Positions 16,015 to 23,536 of a stretch of 44,669 bases of DNA are shown piece by piece. The translations under genes and the position numbers were made by a program. The first letter of the stretch is position 1. Each line of letters starts with the position of its first letter. The stretch comes from Paludibacteraceae bacterium (GTDB lineage: Bacteria; Bacteroidota; Bacteroidia; Bacteroidales; Paludibacteraceae). The stretch spans positions 1 to 44,669 of the forward strand of contig JAQUTW010000018.1 in assembly GCA_028694215.1 (NCBI GenBank), in the 5' to 3' direction. The notes below the pieces were generated by a model. The model was given only the letters and a program-made list of their open reading frames with translations. It did not search any database and had not been told where the DNA came from.

Positions 16015-17802
16015 TTACATTTTGTCCGGAACCTGTATGCCCAACAAGCGCATACCTTGTTTGATGACTTTTGCTACATTTGCCGACAAAAGCAGGCGGA
16101 AATTACGCGCATCAACATTTTCTTCACGCAAAATAGAAAAATCGTGATAAAACTGGTTGTATTCTTTTGCTAAATTGTAAATATAATTGGCAATTAAAGC
16201 CGGACTAAATTCCTTGCCTGCTTCTTTTACAATATCCGGGAATTGGGTCAGTTGACGTACTAAAAATGTCTCTTTTTCGGAAATCGACGACAATATACTT
16301 GGCACAATCTCTATTTTTTGTTCGTTTGCTTTGCGCAAAATCGACTGAATACGAGCATGAGTATATTGAATAAAAGGTCCCGTATTTCCATTAAAATCGA
16401 TAGATTCTTTCGGATTGAAAGTCATATTTTTTTTAGGATCAACCTTAAGAATAAAGTATTTGAGAGCACCCAATCCTATCATTGTAGCCAAATCTTCCAT
16501 TTCCTTTTCCGAGCAACCGTCCATTTTACCAAGTTCTTTGGAAATTTCTTTGGCGGTTTGTACCATTTCATCTATCAAATCGTCCGCATCAACAACGGTA
16601 CCTTCGCGACTTTTCATTTTCCCTTCGGGCAATTCTACCATTCCATACGCAAAATGCACCAAATCTTTGCCAAAAGCAAAGCCCAATTTGTCCAATAATA
16701 TCGACAAAACCTGAAAATGATAATTTTGCTCATTACCAACGACATAAACCATTTTATTGATAGGATAATCGTCATATCGCAATTTCGCCGTACCAATATC
16801 TTGAGTCATATAAACCGACGTACCATCAGCTCGCAACAATAATTTCTCATCTAAACCATTATCAGTAAGATCTGCCCAAACAGAATTGTCGGGACGACGA
16901 TAAAAAATACCCTCTTTTAATCCTTTTTCGACCTCTGCTTTACCTTCCAAATAGGTATTTGATTCATAATAAATCTTATCAAAATCAACTCCTAAACGTT
17001 TGTAAGTTTCATCAAAACCGGCATAAACCCAACCGTTCATCTGTTTCCACAATTGACGAATTGTCGGATCATTCTGCTCCCATGCCAACAACATTCGCTG
17101 CGCTTCCTGCATCAACGGAGCGTTCTTTTTTGCGTCTTCTTCAGTTTGGCCTGCGGTTATCAATTCGGCTATCTGTTTCTTATACTCTTTGTCGAACCTG
17201 ACATAATAATCGCCCACTAGATGGTCACCTTTTTTGCCGGAATCTTCGGGTGTTTCTCCATTGCCAAACAATTTCCACGCCAACATTGATTTACAGATAT
17301 GGATACCGCGATCATTTACAATGTTTGTTTTTACGACACGGTTCCCGTTGGCTTTTTGAATTTCGCTGATACTAAATCCAAGCAAGTTGTTACGAATATG
17401 ACCTAAATGAAGAGGTTTATTTGTATTGGGCGACGAATATTCTATCATAAATAACGGAGCATCTTTTTCGATAGGTAAAATGCCATAATCGGCATCTTTT
17501 TCTACCTCATTCAGCGCTTCCACCCAAAACGAAAGATGAATAGATAAATTTAAAAAACCTTTGATAACATTAAAATCAGCTACCTCTGTCTGATTGGCAA
17601 CAAGCCATTCGCCAATAGCACGTCCCGTTTCTTCGGGCGATTTGCGTGCCAACTTTACAAATGGGAAAACAACGACGGTAATATCGCCATCAAACTCTTT
17701 TTTTGTTTGCTGAAGTTGTATTTTATCCGATTCCAATTTTACATCGTACAATGCAAAAACAGCATTAGAAACGGCTCTACAGATTGATTCTTCCAATTTC
17801 AT
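16015..17802 (-). CDS. argS: Arginyl-tRNA synthetase
   Basis: A 595-residue class I synthetase that charges tRNA-Arg. The N-terminal Add-1 domain (residues 1-115) includes 'GDITVVVFPFVKLARKSPEE'. The catalytic domain has the HIGH motif in 'SSPNTNKPLHLGHIRNNLLG' and the KMSKS-equivalent in 'PEGKMKSREGTVVDADDLID'. 'NGNTGPFIQYTHARIQSILR' starts the C-terminal alpha-helical DALR anticodon-binding domain, which ends '...MRLLGIQVPDKM'. The length is normal. It has its own promoter inside the end of the preceding CPBP gene region. Confidence 0.96.
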   Translation of the reverse strand: MKLEESICRAVSNAVFALYDVKLESDKIQLQQTKKEFDGDITVVVFPFVKLARKSPEETGRAIGEWLVANQTEVADFNVIKGFLNLSIHLSFWVEALNEVEKDADYGILPIEKDAPLFMIEYSSPNTNKPLHLGHIRNNLLGFSISEIQKANGNRVVKTNIVNDRGIHICKSMLAWKLFGNGETPEDSGKKGDHLVGDYYVRFDKEYKKQIAELITAGQTEEDAKKNAPLMQEAQRMLLAWEQNDPTIRQLWKQMNGWVYAGFDETYKRLGVDFDKIYYESNTYLEGKAEVEKGLKEGIFYRRPDNSVWADLTDNGLDEKLLLRADGTSVYMTQDIGTAKLRYDDYPINKMVYVVGNEQNYHFQVLSILLDKLGFAFGKDLVHFAYGMVELPEGKMKSREGTVVDADDLIDEMVQTAKEISKELGKMDGCSEKEMEDLATMIGLGALKYFILKVDPKKNMTFNPKESIDFNGNTGPFIQYTHARIQSILRKANEQKIEIVPSILSSISEKETFLVRQLTQFPDIVKEAGKEFSPALIANYIYNLAKEYNQFYHDFSILREENVDARNFRLLLSANVAKVIKQGMRLLGIQVPDKM

Positions 17803-17823
17803 CGTAAAACATTTTTAAAGCAA

Positions 17824-17856
17824 CAAAGTTACATATTTTTATCTGATTTCTTACAA
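17824..17856 (-). promoter_or_regulatory. Putative argS promoter
   Basis: CAAAGTTA at 17824-17831 reads TAACTTTG on the minus strand, an exact TAnnTTTG box about 22 bases before the argS ATG, with TTG at 17854-17856 (22-base spacer). The box overlaps the stop codon of the upstream CPBP gene. Confidence 0.5.
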
Positions 17857-18683
17857 CCGTTTTTGATGCGAAAAAACAACCACAGCGAAACAGAAGCACT
17901 TGCAAACGCCATCCACCAATACTTCCCCACGCCCACATCATCTATATGAAACGAAATGTAGCTATTTGACTCCAAATAGAAAAAGACAACCGCTAAAGCA
18001 TTGTTTATAAAATGCGCTAAAATCGGCATCCATAAACTATTAGTCCAAAGTAACAAATAACCAAACATGGCACCCAAAATCATACGTGGAAAAAAGCCAT
18101 AAAACTGCAAGTGCATGGTACTAAACAAAAAAGCCGACACCCAAACGGCCACATGATTCCCCCATTTATCAGAAAACAGGCGTTGCAACAAACCACGAAA
18201 GAAAAACTCTTCACCAACAGCAGGCACAACTGCCATTATAAGTAAATTGGCAGCCAAACCTTGCCACGTAGAAACGCTTAAAAATTGTTCGGTGAGTTGC
18301 AGTGCCGACTCTTCCATCGTTTTCATCCATTGCTCAACAGATGCTAACCAAGTCGGTAAAACAATGGACTCGTTTAATACCACCAAACCATTTATAAAAG
18401 GAAGAATACTTATAGACAAGAAACAAACATCTACACTAATGCGCCAACGTTTTCCCGAACGAATATTCAAATAAGAAAACGGAGCTTTGCTCACAAAAAA
18501 AGCCACCAACAAAGCCGGCATCAAAAACACTAACATGGTTTGAATCAATTGCAACCATTTCAACGAAATAAAACGTGGCGAAAACATCAGCAGACACGAA
18601 GTCAGCAACAAACCTACCACAACCGCAAAAGCTGTTAATGTTAAACGAGCTCCAAATGAACAGTCTTTCAATACACCTTTCAT
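17829..18683 (-). CDS. CPBP-family intramembrane protease-like protein
   Basis: A 284-residue polytopic membrane protein of the CPBP/CAAX-protease (Abi) family. About seven hydrophobic segments are visible. The catalytic motifs lie in the second half: 'AVGEEFFFRGLLQRL' (E-E-x-x-x-R), 'FSTMHLQFYGFFPRMILGAM' (with His) and 'PILAHFINNALAVVFFY' (H-x-x-x-N). Substrates are unknown; relatives act on prenylated or membrane-embedded peptides. It starts four bases after the trmH-like gene and is probably in the same transcript. Confidence 0.88.
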   Translation of the reverse strand: MKGVLKDCSFGARLTLTAFAVVVGLLLTSCLLMFSPRFISLKWLQLIQTMLVFLMPALLVAFFVSKAPFSYLNIRSGKRWRISVDVCFLSISILPFINGLVVLNESIVLPTWLASVEQWMKTMEESALQLTEQFLSVSTWQGLAANLLIMAVVPAVGEEFFFRGLLQRLFSDKWGNHVAVWVSAFLFSTMHLQFYGFFPRMILGAMFGYLLLWTNSLWMPILAHFINNALAVVFFYLESNSYISFHIDDVGVGKYWWMAFASASVSLWLFFRIKNGCKKSDKNM

Positions 18684-18687
18684 AACA

Positions 18688-19215
18688 TTATTTCAGTTGC
18701 TTCCAAAAATCCCAAATGATAATACCGGCAGTGATGCTAACATTGAGTGAATGTTTTGTGCCAAACTGCGGAAGTTCCACACTGCCGTCGCACACATCTA
18801 CAACCGACTGCTGAACACCTTTAACTTCATTGCCTAAAACGGCTGCGTAGTTTTTTGTTTTGTCCAACAATAAATCCGGTAACATAATGCTATTTTCTAC
18901 CTGTTCAACGGCAAAAATCACCGTATTTCCCTTACGTAATTCGGCGACAGCCTCAAGTGTATCGGCATAATAGCTCCATTCCACCGTATTTTCAGCACCC
19001 AAAGCTGTTTTGTGAATTTCTACATTAGGAGGTGTAGCCGAAATGCCGCATAGCATTATTTTCTTTACCAAATAGGCATCAGCAGTACGAAAAACCGAAC
19101 CAACATTGTATAAACTCCTGACATTATCCAAAACAATGGTTAACGGAATTTTGGGCGTTTGCTTAAATTCCTCCACCGAAACTCTGTCGAGTTCTTCAAT
19201 ATTTAACTTTTTCAT
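18688..19215 (-). CDS. SpoU/TrmH-family RNA 2'-O-methyltransferase
   Basis: A 175-residue knotted (SPOUT) methyltransferase that uses SAM to methylate a ribose 2'-OH in tRNA or rRNA. The three SpoU motifs are 'LDNVRSLYNVGSVFRTADAY' (motif 1, with the catalytic Arg), 'AAVLGNEVKGVQQSVVDVCD' (motif 2) and 'VELPQFGTKHSLNVSITAGI' (motif 3, usually MxGxxxSLNVxxA). It is a compact form with no N-terminal RNA-binding extension beyond ~20 residues. The exact nucleotide modified cannot be stated. Promoter at 19237-19266. Confidence 0.9.
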   Translation of the reverse strand: MKKLNIEELDRVSVEEFKQTPKIPLTIVLDNVRSLYNVGSVFRTADAYLVKKIMLCGISATPPNVEIHKTALGAENTVEWSYYADTLEAVAELRKGNTVIFAVEQVENSIMLPDLLLDKTKNYAAVLGNEVKGVQQSVVDVCDGSVELPQFGTKHSLNVSITAGIIIWDFWKQLK

Positions 19216-19236
19216 TATTACATCTTAAATATAATG

Positions 19237-19266
19237 CAAAGTTAGAGAATTTTATCCAATGTCAAA
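19237..19266 (-). promoter_or_regulatory. Promoter of trmH-like/CPBP operon
   Basis: CAAAGTTA at 19237-19244 is TAACTTTG on the minus strand (exact -7 box). CAAA at 19263-19266 gives TTTG with an 18-base spacer. The box lies 22 bases before the start codon. Confidence 0.65.
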
Positions 19267-19316
19267 ACAAACTAAACTAAATGGATTATCACCTTCATCT
19301 TTTCAATGAACAGCAT

Positions 19317-19345
19317 AAAAAAAGCCGCCATTCGGCAGCTTTTTC
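19317..19345 (-). terminator. Terminator of small exported-protein gene
   Basis: On the minus strand AAAAAGCTGCC pairs with GGCGGCTTTTT across a four-base loop, with one G-U pair, and ends in seven T. It lies 17 bases after the stop of the gene at 19362-19805. On the plus strand the wobble would be a C-A mismatch, so it is best read as a minus-strand terminator. Confidence 0.8.
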
Positions 19346-19361
19346 ACAGATTAGAACAATG

Positions 19362-19805
19362 TCATTTTCTTTTTTCCAGGCGAGGAGATTGCTGATCTCG
19401 TTCACATTCTCGAGGATCTGCCAATGGACGATTTTTATCATTTCCCTCTTTTGCCTCTTTGTATTTAGCAAACTTCTCATCACCGATAATTTTTTTCAAA
19501 TTTTCATTCGATTGGGCTTTTTGGGCTTTCATCTCCTCAATTCTTTTTTCTTGTTCTTTCTGGCAAGCCTCTCTACGAGTCAATGCTTCTGTTTCCTCTT
19601 TTTTAAACAAGGCAATAACCGCCTCTTTTTCTTTAGAAGTAAGTCCTACCTGCTGATCAAGGCGATCAGCACGCATCATTGCCATAGTTTCAGGTGAGTA
19701 CTGAATACGTTCTTTTTTTGAACGGTTGTCGTTTGGTTGGTCTTGAGCTACCATCATGCTGCTTATCAGTATCAAACTGCAAGCAAAAATTCCAAATTTT
19801 TTCAT
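19362..19805 (-). CDS. Small exported charged protein (Spy/CpxP- or DUF4890-like)
   Basis: A 147-residue protein of unknown function with a clear signal peptide ('MKKFGIFACSLILISSMMVA', cleavage before QDQPN). The mature part is rich in Lys, Glu, Arg and Gln and predicted to be all-helical. 'MRADRLDQQVGLTSKEKEAV' and 'NLKKIIGDEKFAKYKEAKEG' resemble the Met/Arg plus 'LT..Q' repeats of periplasmic Spy/CpxP-type or Bacteroidota DUF4890 proteins. A role in periplasmic stress or metal response is therefore possible but not shown. It is flanked by its own terminator and transcribed away from the DUF4834 gene. Confidence 0.65.
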   Translation of the reverse strand: MKKFGIFACSLILISSMMVAQDQPNDNRSKKERIQYSPETMAMMRADRLDQQVGLTSKEKEAVIALFKKEETEALTRREACQKEQEKRIEEMKAQKAQSNENLKKIIGDEKFAKYKEAKEGNDKNRPLADPRECERDQQSPRLEKRK

Positions 19806-19905
19806 GTTTGTAAAATTTAACTGGTTTAAAAAATAAATTTCACTTAATAGATGCCTTAAATCACAAAAGGTTCAAAAAAATAGTGCTGTTTCTGTTTTTT
19901 ATAAC

Positions 19906-19913
19906 TATTTTTG
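19906..19913 (+). promoter_or_regulatory. -7 box before DUF4834 gene
   Basis: TATTTTTG fits TAnnTTTG and lies 48 bases before the ATG at 19962. The -33 region is unclear. Confidence 0.4.
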
Positions 19914-19961
19914 TGAAACTAATTTCTTTTTTATACGTTTACATAACAAAAAAACAATAAT

Positions 19962-20174
19962 ATGTTGAGTTCATTATTCCTGATTATCATATTCGGAGTT
20001 ATTTTCTTACTATTAATCATTTCTGCTGTTTTGGCAATTTTTGGTTCAATTTTCCGTATTAATTTTAAGAAAAAAACTAATACATCAAAAAAAACAGTTG
20101 CCAAGAAGAAAAAAATATTTACCAAAGATGAAGGTGAATATGTCGATTATGAAGAAATTGATGAAACGAAATAG
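19962..20174 (+). CDS. DUF4834-like small membrane protein
   Basis: A 70-residue protein with a single long hydrophobic helix (residues 3-35, 'FLIIIFGVIFLLLIISAVLA') followed by a Lys/Thr/Ser-rich basic linker and an acidic Tyr-containing end 'EGEYVDYEEIDETK'. This layout matches the Bacteroidota DUF4834 family. The function is unknown. Its last 26 bases overlap the 5' end of the DUF1460 gene in another frame, so the pair is translationally linked. Confidence 0.75.
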   Translation: MLSSLFLIIIFGVIFLLLIISAVLAIFGSIFRINFKKKTNTSKKTVAKKKKIFTKDEGEYVDYEEIDETK

Positions 20175-21012
20175 CATTCGGATATGTCTGATTGTGACAA
20201 TGTGTATAACAAGCAGCGCACTCAAAGCTGCCGATAGAATCACAGTCACTTCAAAAGATATAACTACTTTTAACCGCGTAATGATTTTAAAGCAGAGCCA
20301 TTCTGCAAATACGTGCGCCGATATCGGTCTGTTTTTTCAAGGGACGCCTTACGTGGCAAAAACGCTCGACCAAACAACCGATGAACATTTAGTGGTCAAT
20401 CTGCATCAATTTGACTGCACTACCTTTGTAGAATCCGTTTTAGCCCTTTGGTTGATTCCCGACAACGCCACATTTGACGATTTTTGTAAAATGCTGCAAA
20501 CAATTCGTTACCGTAACGGAGCAATGAACGGTTACTGCTCACGACTGCACTATTTTTCCGATTGGATAATCGACAACCAACAAAAAGGATATATAAAAGA
20601 TATTACCCAACAATTAGGCGGAGAAGAATTTATTTGCCAACGCAATTTTATGAGCACACATTCCGAGTTATATCTCCAACTAAAAAACGATTCTTCCAAT
20701 TTGGCAGAAATTGCTCACCATGAAAAACGCGTTAACGCCAATTCTTTTTATTACATTCCGACCAACAAAATCGGTATTATAGAAAATGTAATTCCATCAG
20801 GAAGCATTATTGCCATCACCACAAAAATAAGAGGATTGGATATTTCGCACGTAGGTTTTGCCGTGAAACAAAATGGGAAAACCTATTTTTTACACGCCCC
20901 TTCGGCAGGCAAACAAGTAACGTTAACTACACTTAACTTGTCGGAATACATCGCATCAAAACCAAATAACACAGGTATTGTGGTTCTTGTGCCCGTCAAA
21001 AAACTACCATAA
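20149..21012 (+). CDS. DUF1460 NlpC/P60-like N-acetylmuramoyl-L-alanine amidase
   Basis: A 287-residue exported cysteine amidase; the DUF1460 family cleaves between MurNAc and L-Ala of peptidoglycan fragments. I chose ATG 20149 because it opens the signal peptide ('RICLIVTMCITSSALKAA'); an in-frame ATG at 20161 is the alternative. The catalytic Cys is in 'HQFDCTTFVESVLALWLIP', and the His in 'DISHVGFAVKQNGKTYFLHA'. 'NGYCSRLHYFSDWI' and 'FMSTHSELYLQLKNDSS' are further family motifs. The exact overlap with the DUF4834 gene suggests that both act at the envelope. Confidence 0.9.
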   Translation: MKKLMKRNSIRICLIVTMCITSSALKAADRITVTSKDITTFNRVMILKQSHSANTCADIGLFFQGTPYVAKTLDQTTDEHLVVNLHQFDCTTFVESVLALWLIPDNATFDDFCKMLQTIRYRNGAMNGYCSRLHYFSDWIIDNQQKGYIKDITQQLGGEEFICQRNFMSTHSELYLQLKNDSSNLAEIAHHEKRVNANSFYYIPTNKIGIIENVIPSGSIIAITTKIRGLDISHVGFAVKQNGKTYFLHAPSAGKQVTLTTLNLSEYIASKPNNTGIVVLVPVKKLP

Positions 21013-21077
21013 ATCATTATTGCACTTTTACACAAGATTTACCTATAAGTAGTTATCTAACATTGCCAAATAATCTT

Positions 21078-21085
21078 TATCTTTG
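21078..21085 (+). promoter_or_regulatory. -7 box before prfC
   Basis: TATCTTTG matches TAnnTTTG and is 48 bases before the prfC ATG. No convincing -33 element. Confidence 0.45.
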
Positions 21086-21133
21086 TAGCTTGAAAATTAT
21101 CATTACAAACTATCACAAATTTATTCGTTTTTC

Positions 21134-22711
21134 ATGGCTTTTGAGAAAGAAATTTCACGCAGGCGTACTTTCGCCATTATTTCACACCCTGATGCAGGCA
21201 AAACAACTTTAACTGAAAAGTTACTCCTTTTTGGTGGTGCCATTCATATTGCCGGAGCTGTAAAATCGAACAAGATAAAGAAAACAGCCACTTCAGACTG
21301 GATGGAAATAGAGAAACAAAGAGGTATTTCCGTCGCCACTTCGGTAATGGGATTTGAATATCGGGATTTTAAAATTAACATCCTCGATACTCCCGGACAC
21401 CAAGATTTTGCCGAAGATACCTTTCGTACTCTGACTGCCGTTGACAGTGTAATTATTGTGATAGACTGCGCCAAAGGTGTAGAAGCACAAACCAGAAAAT
21501 TGATGCAGGTTTGCCGTATGCGCAAAACTCCGGTTATTGTTTTCATCAACAAAATGGACCGCGAAGGCAAAGATCCATTCGATTTATTAGACGAAATAGA
21601 AGCGGAACTCGGCATACGTGTACGTCCTCTCAGTTGGCCTATCAATAGCGGATTGCATTTTAAAGGTGTTTATAATATTTACAAAAAGAGCCTTGATTTG
21701 TACACACCAAACAAACAAAAAATAAGTGAATCCATCGCTTTTCAGGATATCAATGATGAAAAATTGACCGATTTCATCAATGAAAGTGACACAAAAAAAT
21801 TACGTGCCGATTTGGAACTAATTGACGGTGTATATAATCCGTTCGATGACGAAGAATATTTGGCAGGAAATTTGGCTCCCGTATTTTTTGGCAGTGCACT
21901 TAACACATTCGGAGTTAAAGAGTTGTTAGATTGTTTTGTAGAAATTGCACCGTCGCCACAACCAACACAAGCCATAGAACGCACAGTTTTACCAAATGAA
22001 GAGAATTTTACGGGATTTGTTTTTAAAATTCATGCCAATATGGACCCGAATCATCGTAGCTGCATTGCTTTCGTAAAAATCTGTTCCGGCAAATTTGAAC
22101 GTAATGTCAATTATAAACATGTGCGTCACGAAAAATGGATGCGTTTCAGCAGCCCGACAGCATTTATGGCACAAAAAAAGGAAACGGTTGATGAAGCATT
22201 TGCCGGCGATATTGTGGGATTACCCGACACCGGTAACTTTAAAATAGGCGACACTTTGACTGCCGGAGAAGAACTGCACTTTAAAGGATTGCCAAGTTTT
22301 TCGCCTGAGATGTTCAAATACATCGAAAATTCTGATCCAATGAAATCCAAGCAGCTGAACAAAGGCATAGAGCAATTGATGGACGAAGGTGTTGCACAAT
22401 TATTTGTTCACCAAAACAACGGCAGAAAAATTATTGGAACAGTGGGGCAACTGCAATTTGAAGTGATAGAATATCGGCTGCTGCATGAATATGGCGCACA
22501 ATGTCGATGGGAGCCCATCCCGCTTTACAAAGCCTGTTGGTTTGAAAGCGATGATGAAGAAGAATTGGCGAACTTTAAACGGCGAAAATTCCAATATTTA
22601 GCCAAAGACAAAGAAGGCAGAGATGTATTTTTAGCTGATTCAAACTACGTATTGCAAATGGCACAAAATGATTTTAAACAAATCAAATTCCACTTTAGCA
22701 GCGAATTTTAA
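21134..22711 (+). CDS. prfC: Peptide chain release factor 3
   Basis: A 525-residue GTPase that recycles RF1/RF2 from the ribosome after termination. G1 is '[20 protein letters not shown]', G2/switch '[14 protein letters not shown]', G3 '[18 protein letters not shown]' and G4 '[20 protein letters not shown]'. '[17 protein letters not shown]' at the N-terminus distinguishes RF3 from EF-G. The C-terminal region has '[19 protein letters not shown]' and ends 'FHFSSEF' as in the family. The length is typical. It is followed after 18 bases by an unrelated secreted protein gene with no obvious terminator between. Confidence 0.97.
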   Translation: MAFEKEISRRRTFAIISHPDAGKTTLTEKLLLFGGAIHIAGAVKSNKIKKTATSDWMEIEKQRGISVATSVMGFEYRDFKINILDTPGHQDFAEDTFRTLTAVDSVIIVIDCAKGVEAQTRKLMQVCRMRKTPVIVFINKMDREGKDPFDLLDEIEAELGIRVRPLSWPINSGLHFKGVYNIYKKSLDLYTPNKQKISESIAFQDINDEKLTDFINESDTKKLRADLELIDGVYNPFDDEEYLAGNLAPVFFGSALNTFGVKELLDCFVEIAPSPQPTQAIERTVLPNEENFTGFVFKIHANMDPNHRSCIAFVKICSGKFERNVNYKHVRHEKWMRFSSPTAFMAQKKETVDEAFAGDIVGLPDTGNFKIGDTLTAGEELHFKGLPSFSPEMFKYIENSDPMKSKQLNKGIEQLMDEGVAQLFVHQNNGRKIIGTVGQLQFEVIEYRLLHEYGAQCRWEPIPLYKACWFESDDEEELANFKRRKFQYLAKDKEGRDVFLADSNYVLQMAQNDFKQIKFHFSSEF

Positions 22712-22729
22712 TTTTTATAACCTACCACT

Positions 22730-23443
22730 ATGACAACACTACATTTATTACAGAAATTATTGGCAGGAGTAATTCTATTAAGTTTTACATCTATTTGTAT
22801 GGCAGACAACACAACAAATCCAACTGTTGAAACCATTGATTATGAAGCTCCATATTACAAAGCGAAAGTGACCGCTAATGGAACATCTATTACAAGTTAC
22901 GGATTTGGAATACGTTATACATCAACAGGAAATGACAAAGAAAAAACATACAATGATATAACCCCCGACGCCAACGGAATATACAGCATCAATGTAAAAG
23001 ATAAGTTGGGAAGCGGAACATATTATCTTCGCGCTATGATACGTTATGGAACATCTTCAAACATAAAAGAAAGTGTTTCTCAAATGATTACGGTTACGAT
23101 TCCTGACACAGACCAACCACGGTGTATTATTGGTAATACTCTTAAAAGAGATACTGTCAATTTCACATCACCAGCACAAAATACAGCTGTTAGCAAAACT
23201 CTATTTCTACAGATTGATAATTTAATTGGCGATATTACACCCACAATTACACCCAACAGTCGAACCGAAAGTAATGTTTTCACTATTTCTCCATCTACAC
23301 TAACCAAAGAAAGCTTAACAGCAGGAACTACCATAACATACAGTGGAATTAATAAGAATGCAAATGCCACATTGGCTCTTGGAAATCTTTCAGACTTAGG
23401 TATTGGGAATACAACACTTATACTGGCTGAGTGGAACTTATAA
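22730..23443 (+). CDS. Secreted Ig/FnIII-like protein, possibly C-terminally shortened
   Basis: A 237-residue protein I do not recognise. It has a signal peptide (residues 1-25, ending 'TSICMA-DN'). Residues ~33-125 look like a fibronectin-type sandwich ('PYYKAKVTANGTSITSYGFG' ... 'GTYYLRAMIRYG'). Residues ~130-235 resemble the Ig-like 'FTISPSTLTKESLTAGTTIT' module seen in large Bacteroidota surface proteins. No T9SS tail or lipobox is present, and the last module stops earlier than such modules usually do, so a longer ancestor may have been truncated. It lies between prfC and the phosphodiester glycosidase gene. Confidence 0.65.
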   Translation: MTTLHLLQKLLAGVILLSFTSICMADNTTNPTVETIDYEAPYYKAKVTANGTSITSYGFGIRYTSTGNDKEKTYNDITPDANGIYSINVKDKLGSGTYYLRAMIRYGTSSNIKESVSQMITVTIPDTDQPRCIIGNTLKRDTVNFTSPAQNTAVSKTLFLQIDNLIGDITPTITPNSRTESNVFTISPSTLTKESLTAGTTITYSGINKNANATLALGNLSDLGIGNTTLILAEWNL

Positions 23444-23465
23444 AGAATAAACACTGTGTAAACAA

Positions 23466-23473
23466 TAATTTTG
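23466..23473 (+). promoter_or_regulatory. -7 box before phosphodiester glycosidase gene
   Basis: TAATTTTG is an exact TAnnTTTG match, 63 bases before the ATG at 23537. The -33 element is not obvious. Confidence 0.4.
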
Positions 23474-23536
23474 TAATTGTGCATTCAATTTATAAATACA
23501 TTTATCCTTAAATCATAAACTACATTTTTATTAATT

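Noticed and set aside
19281..19697. 138-codon plus-strand ORF opposite the small exported protein gene
   Set aside because: The translation is Phe/Leu/Ser-rich, lies antisense to a gene with a clear signal peptide and terminator, and spans that terminator.
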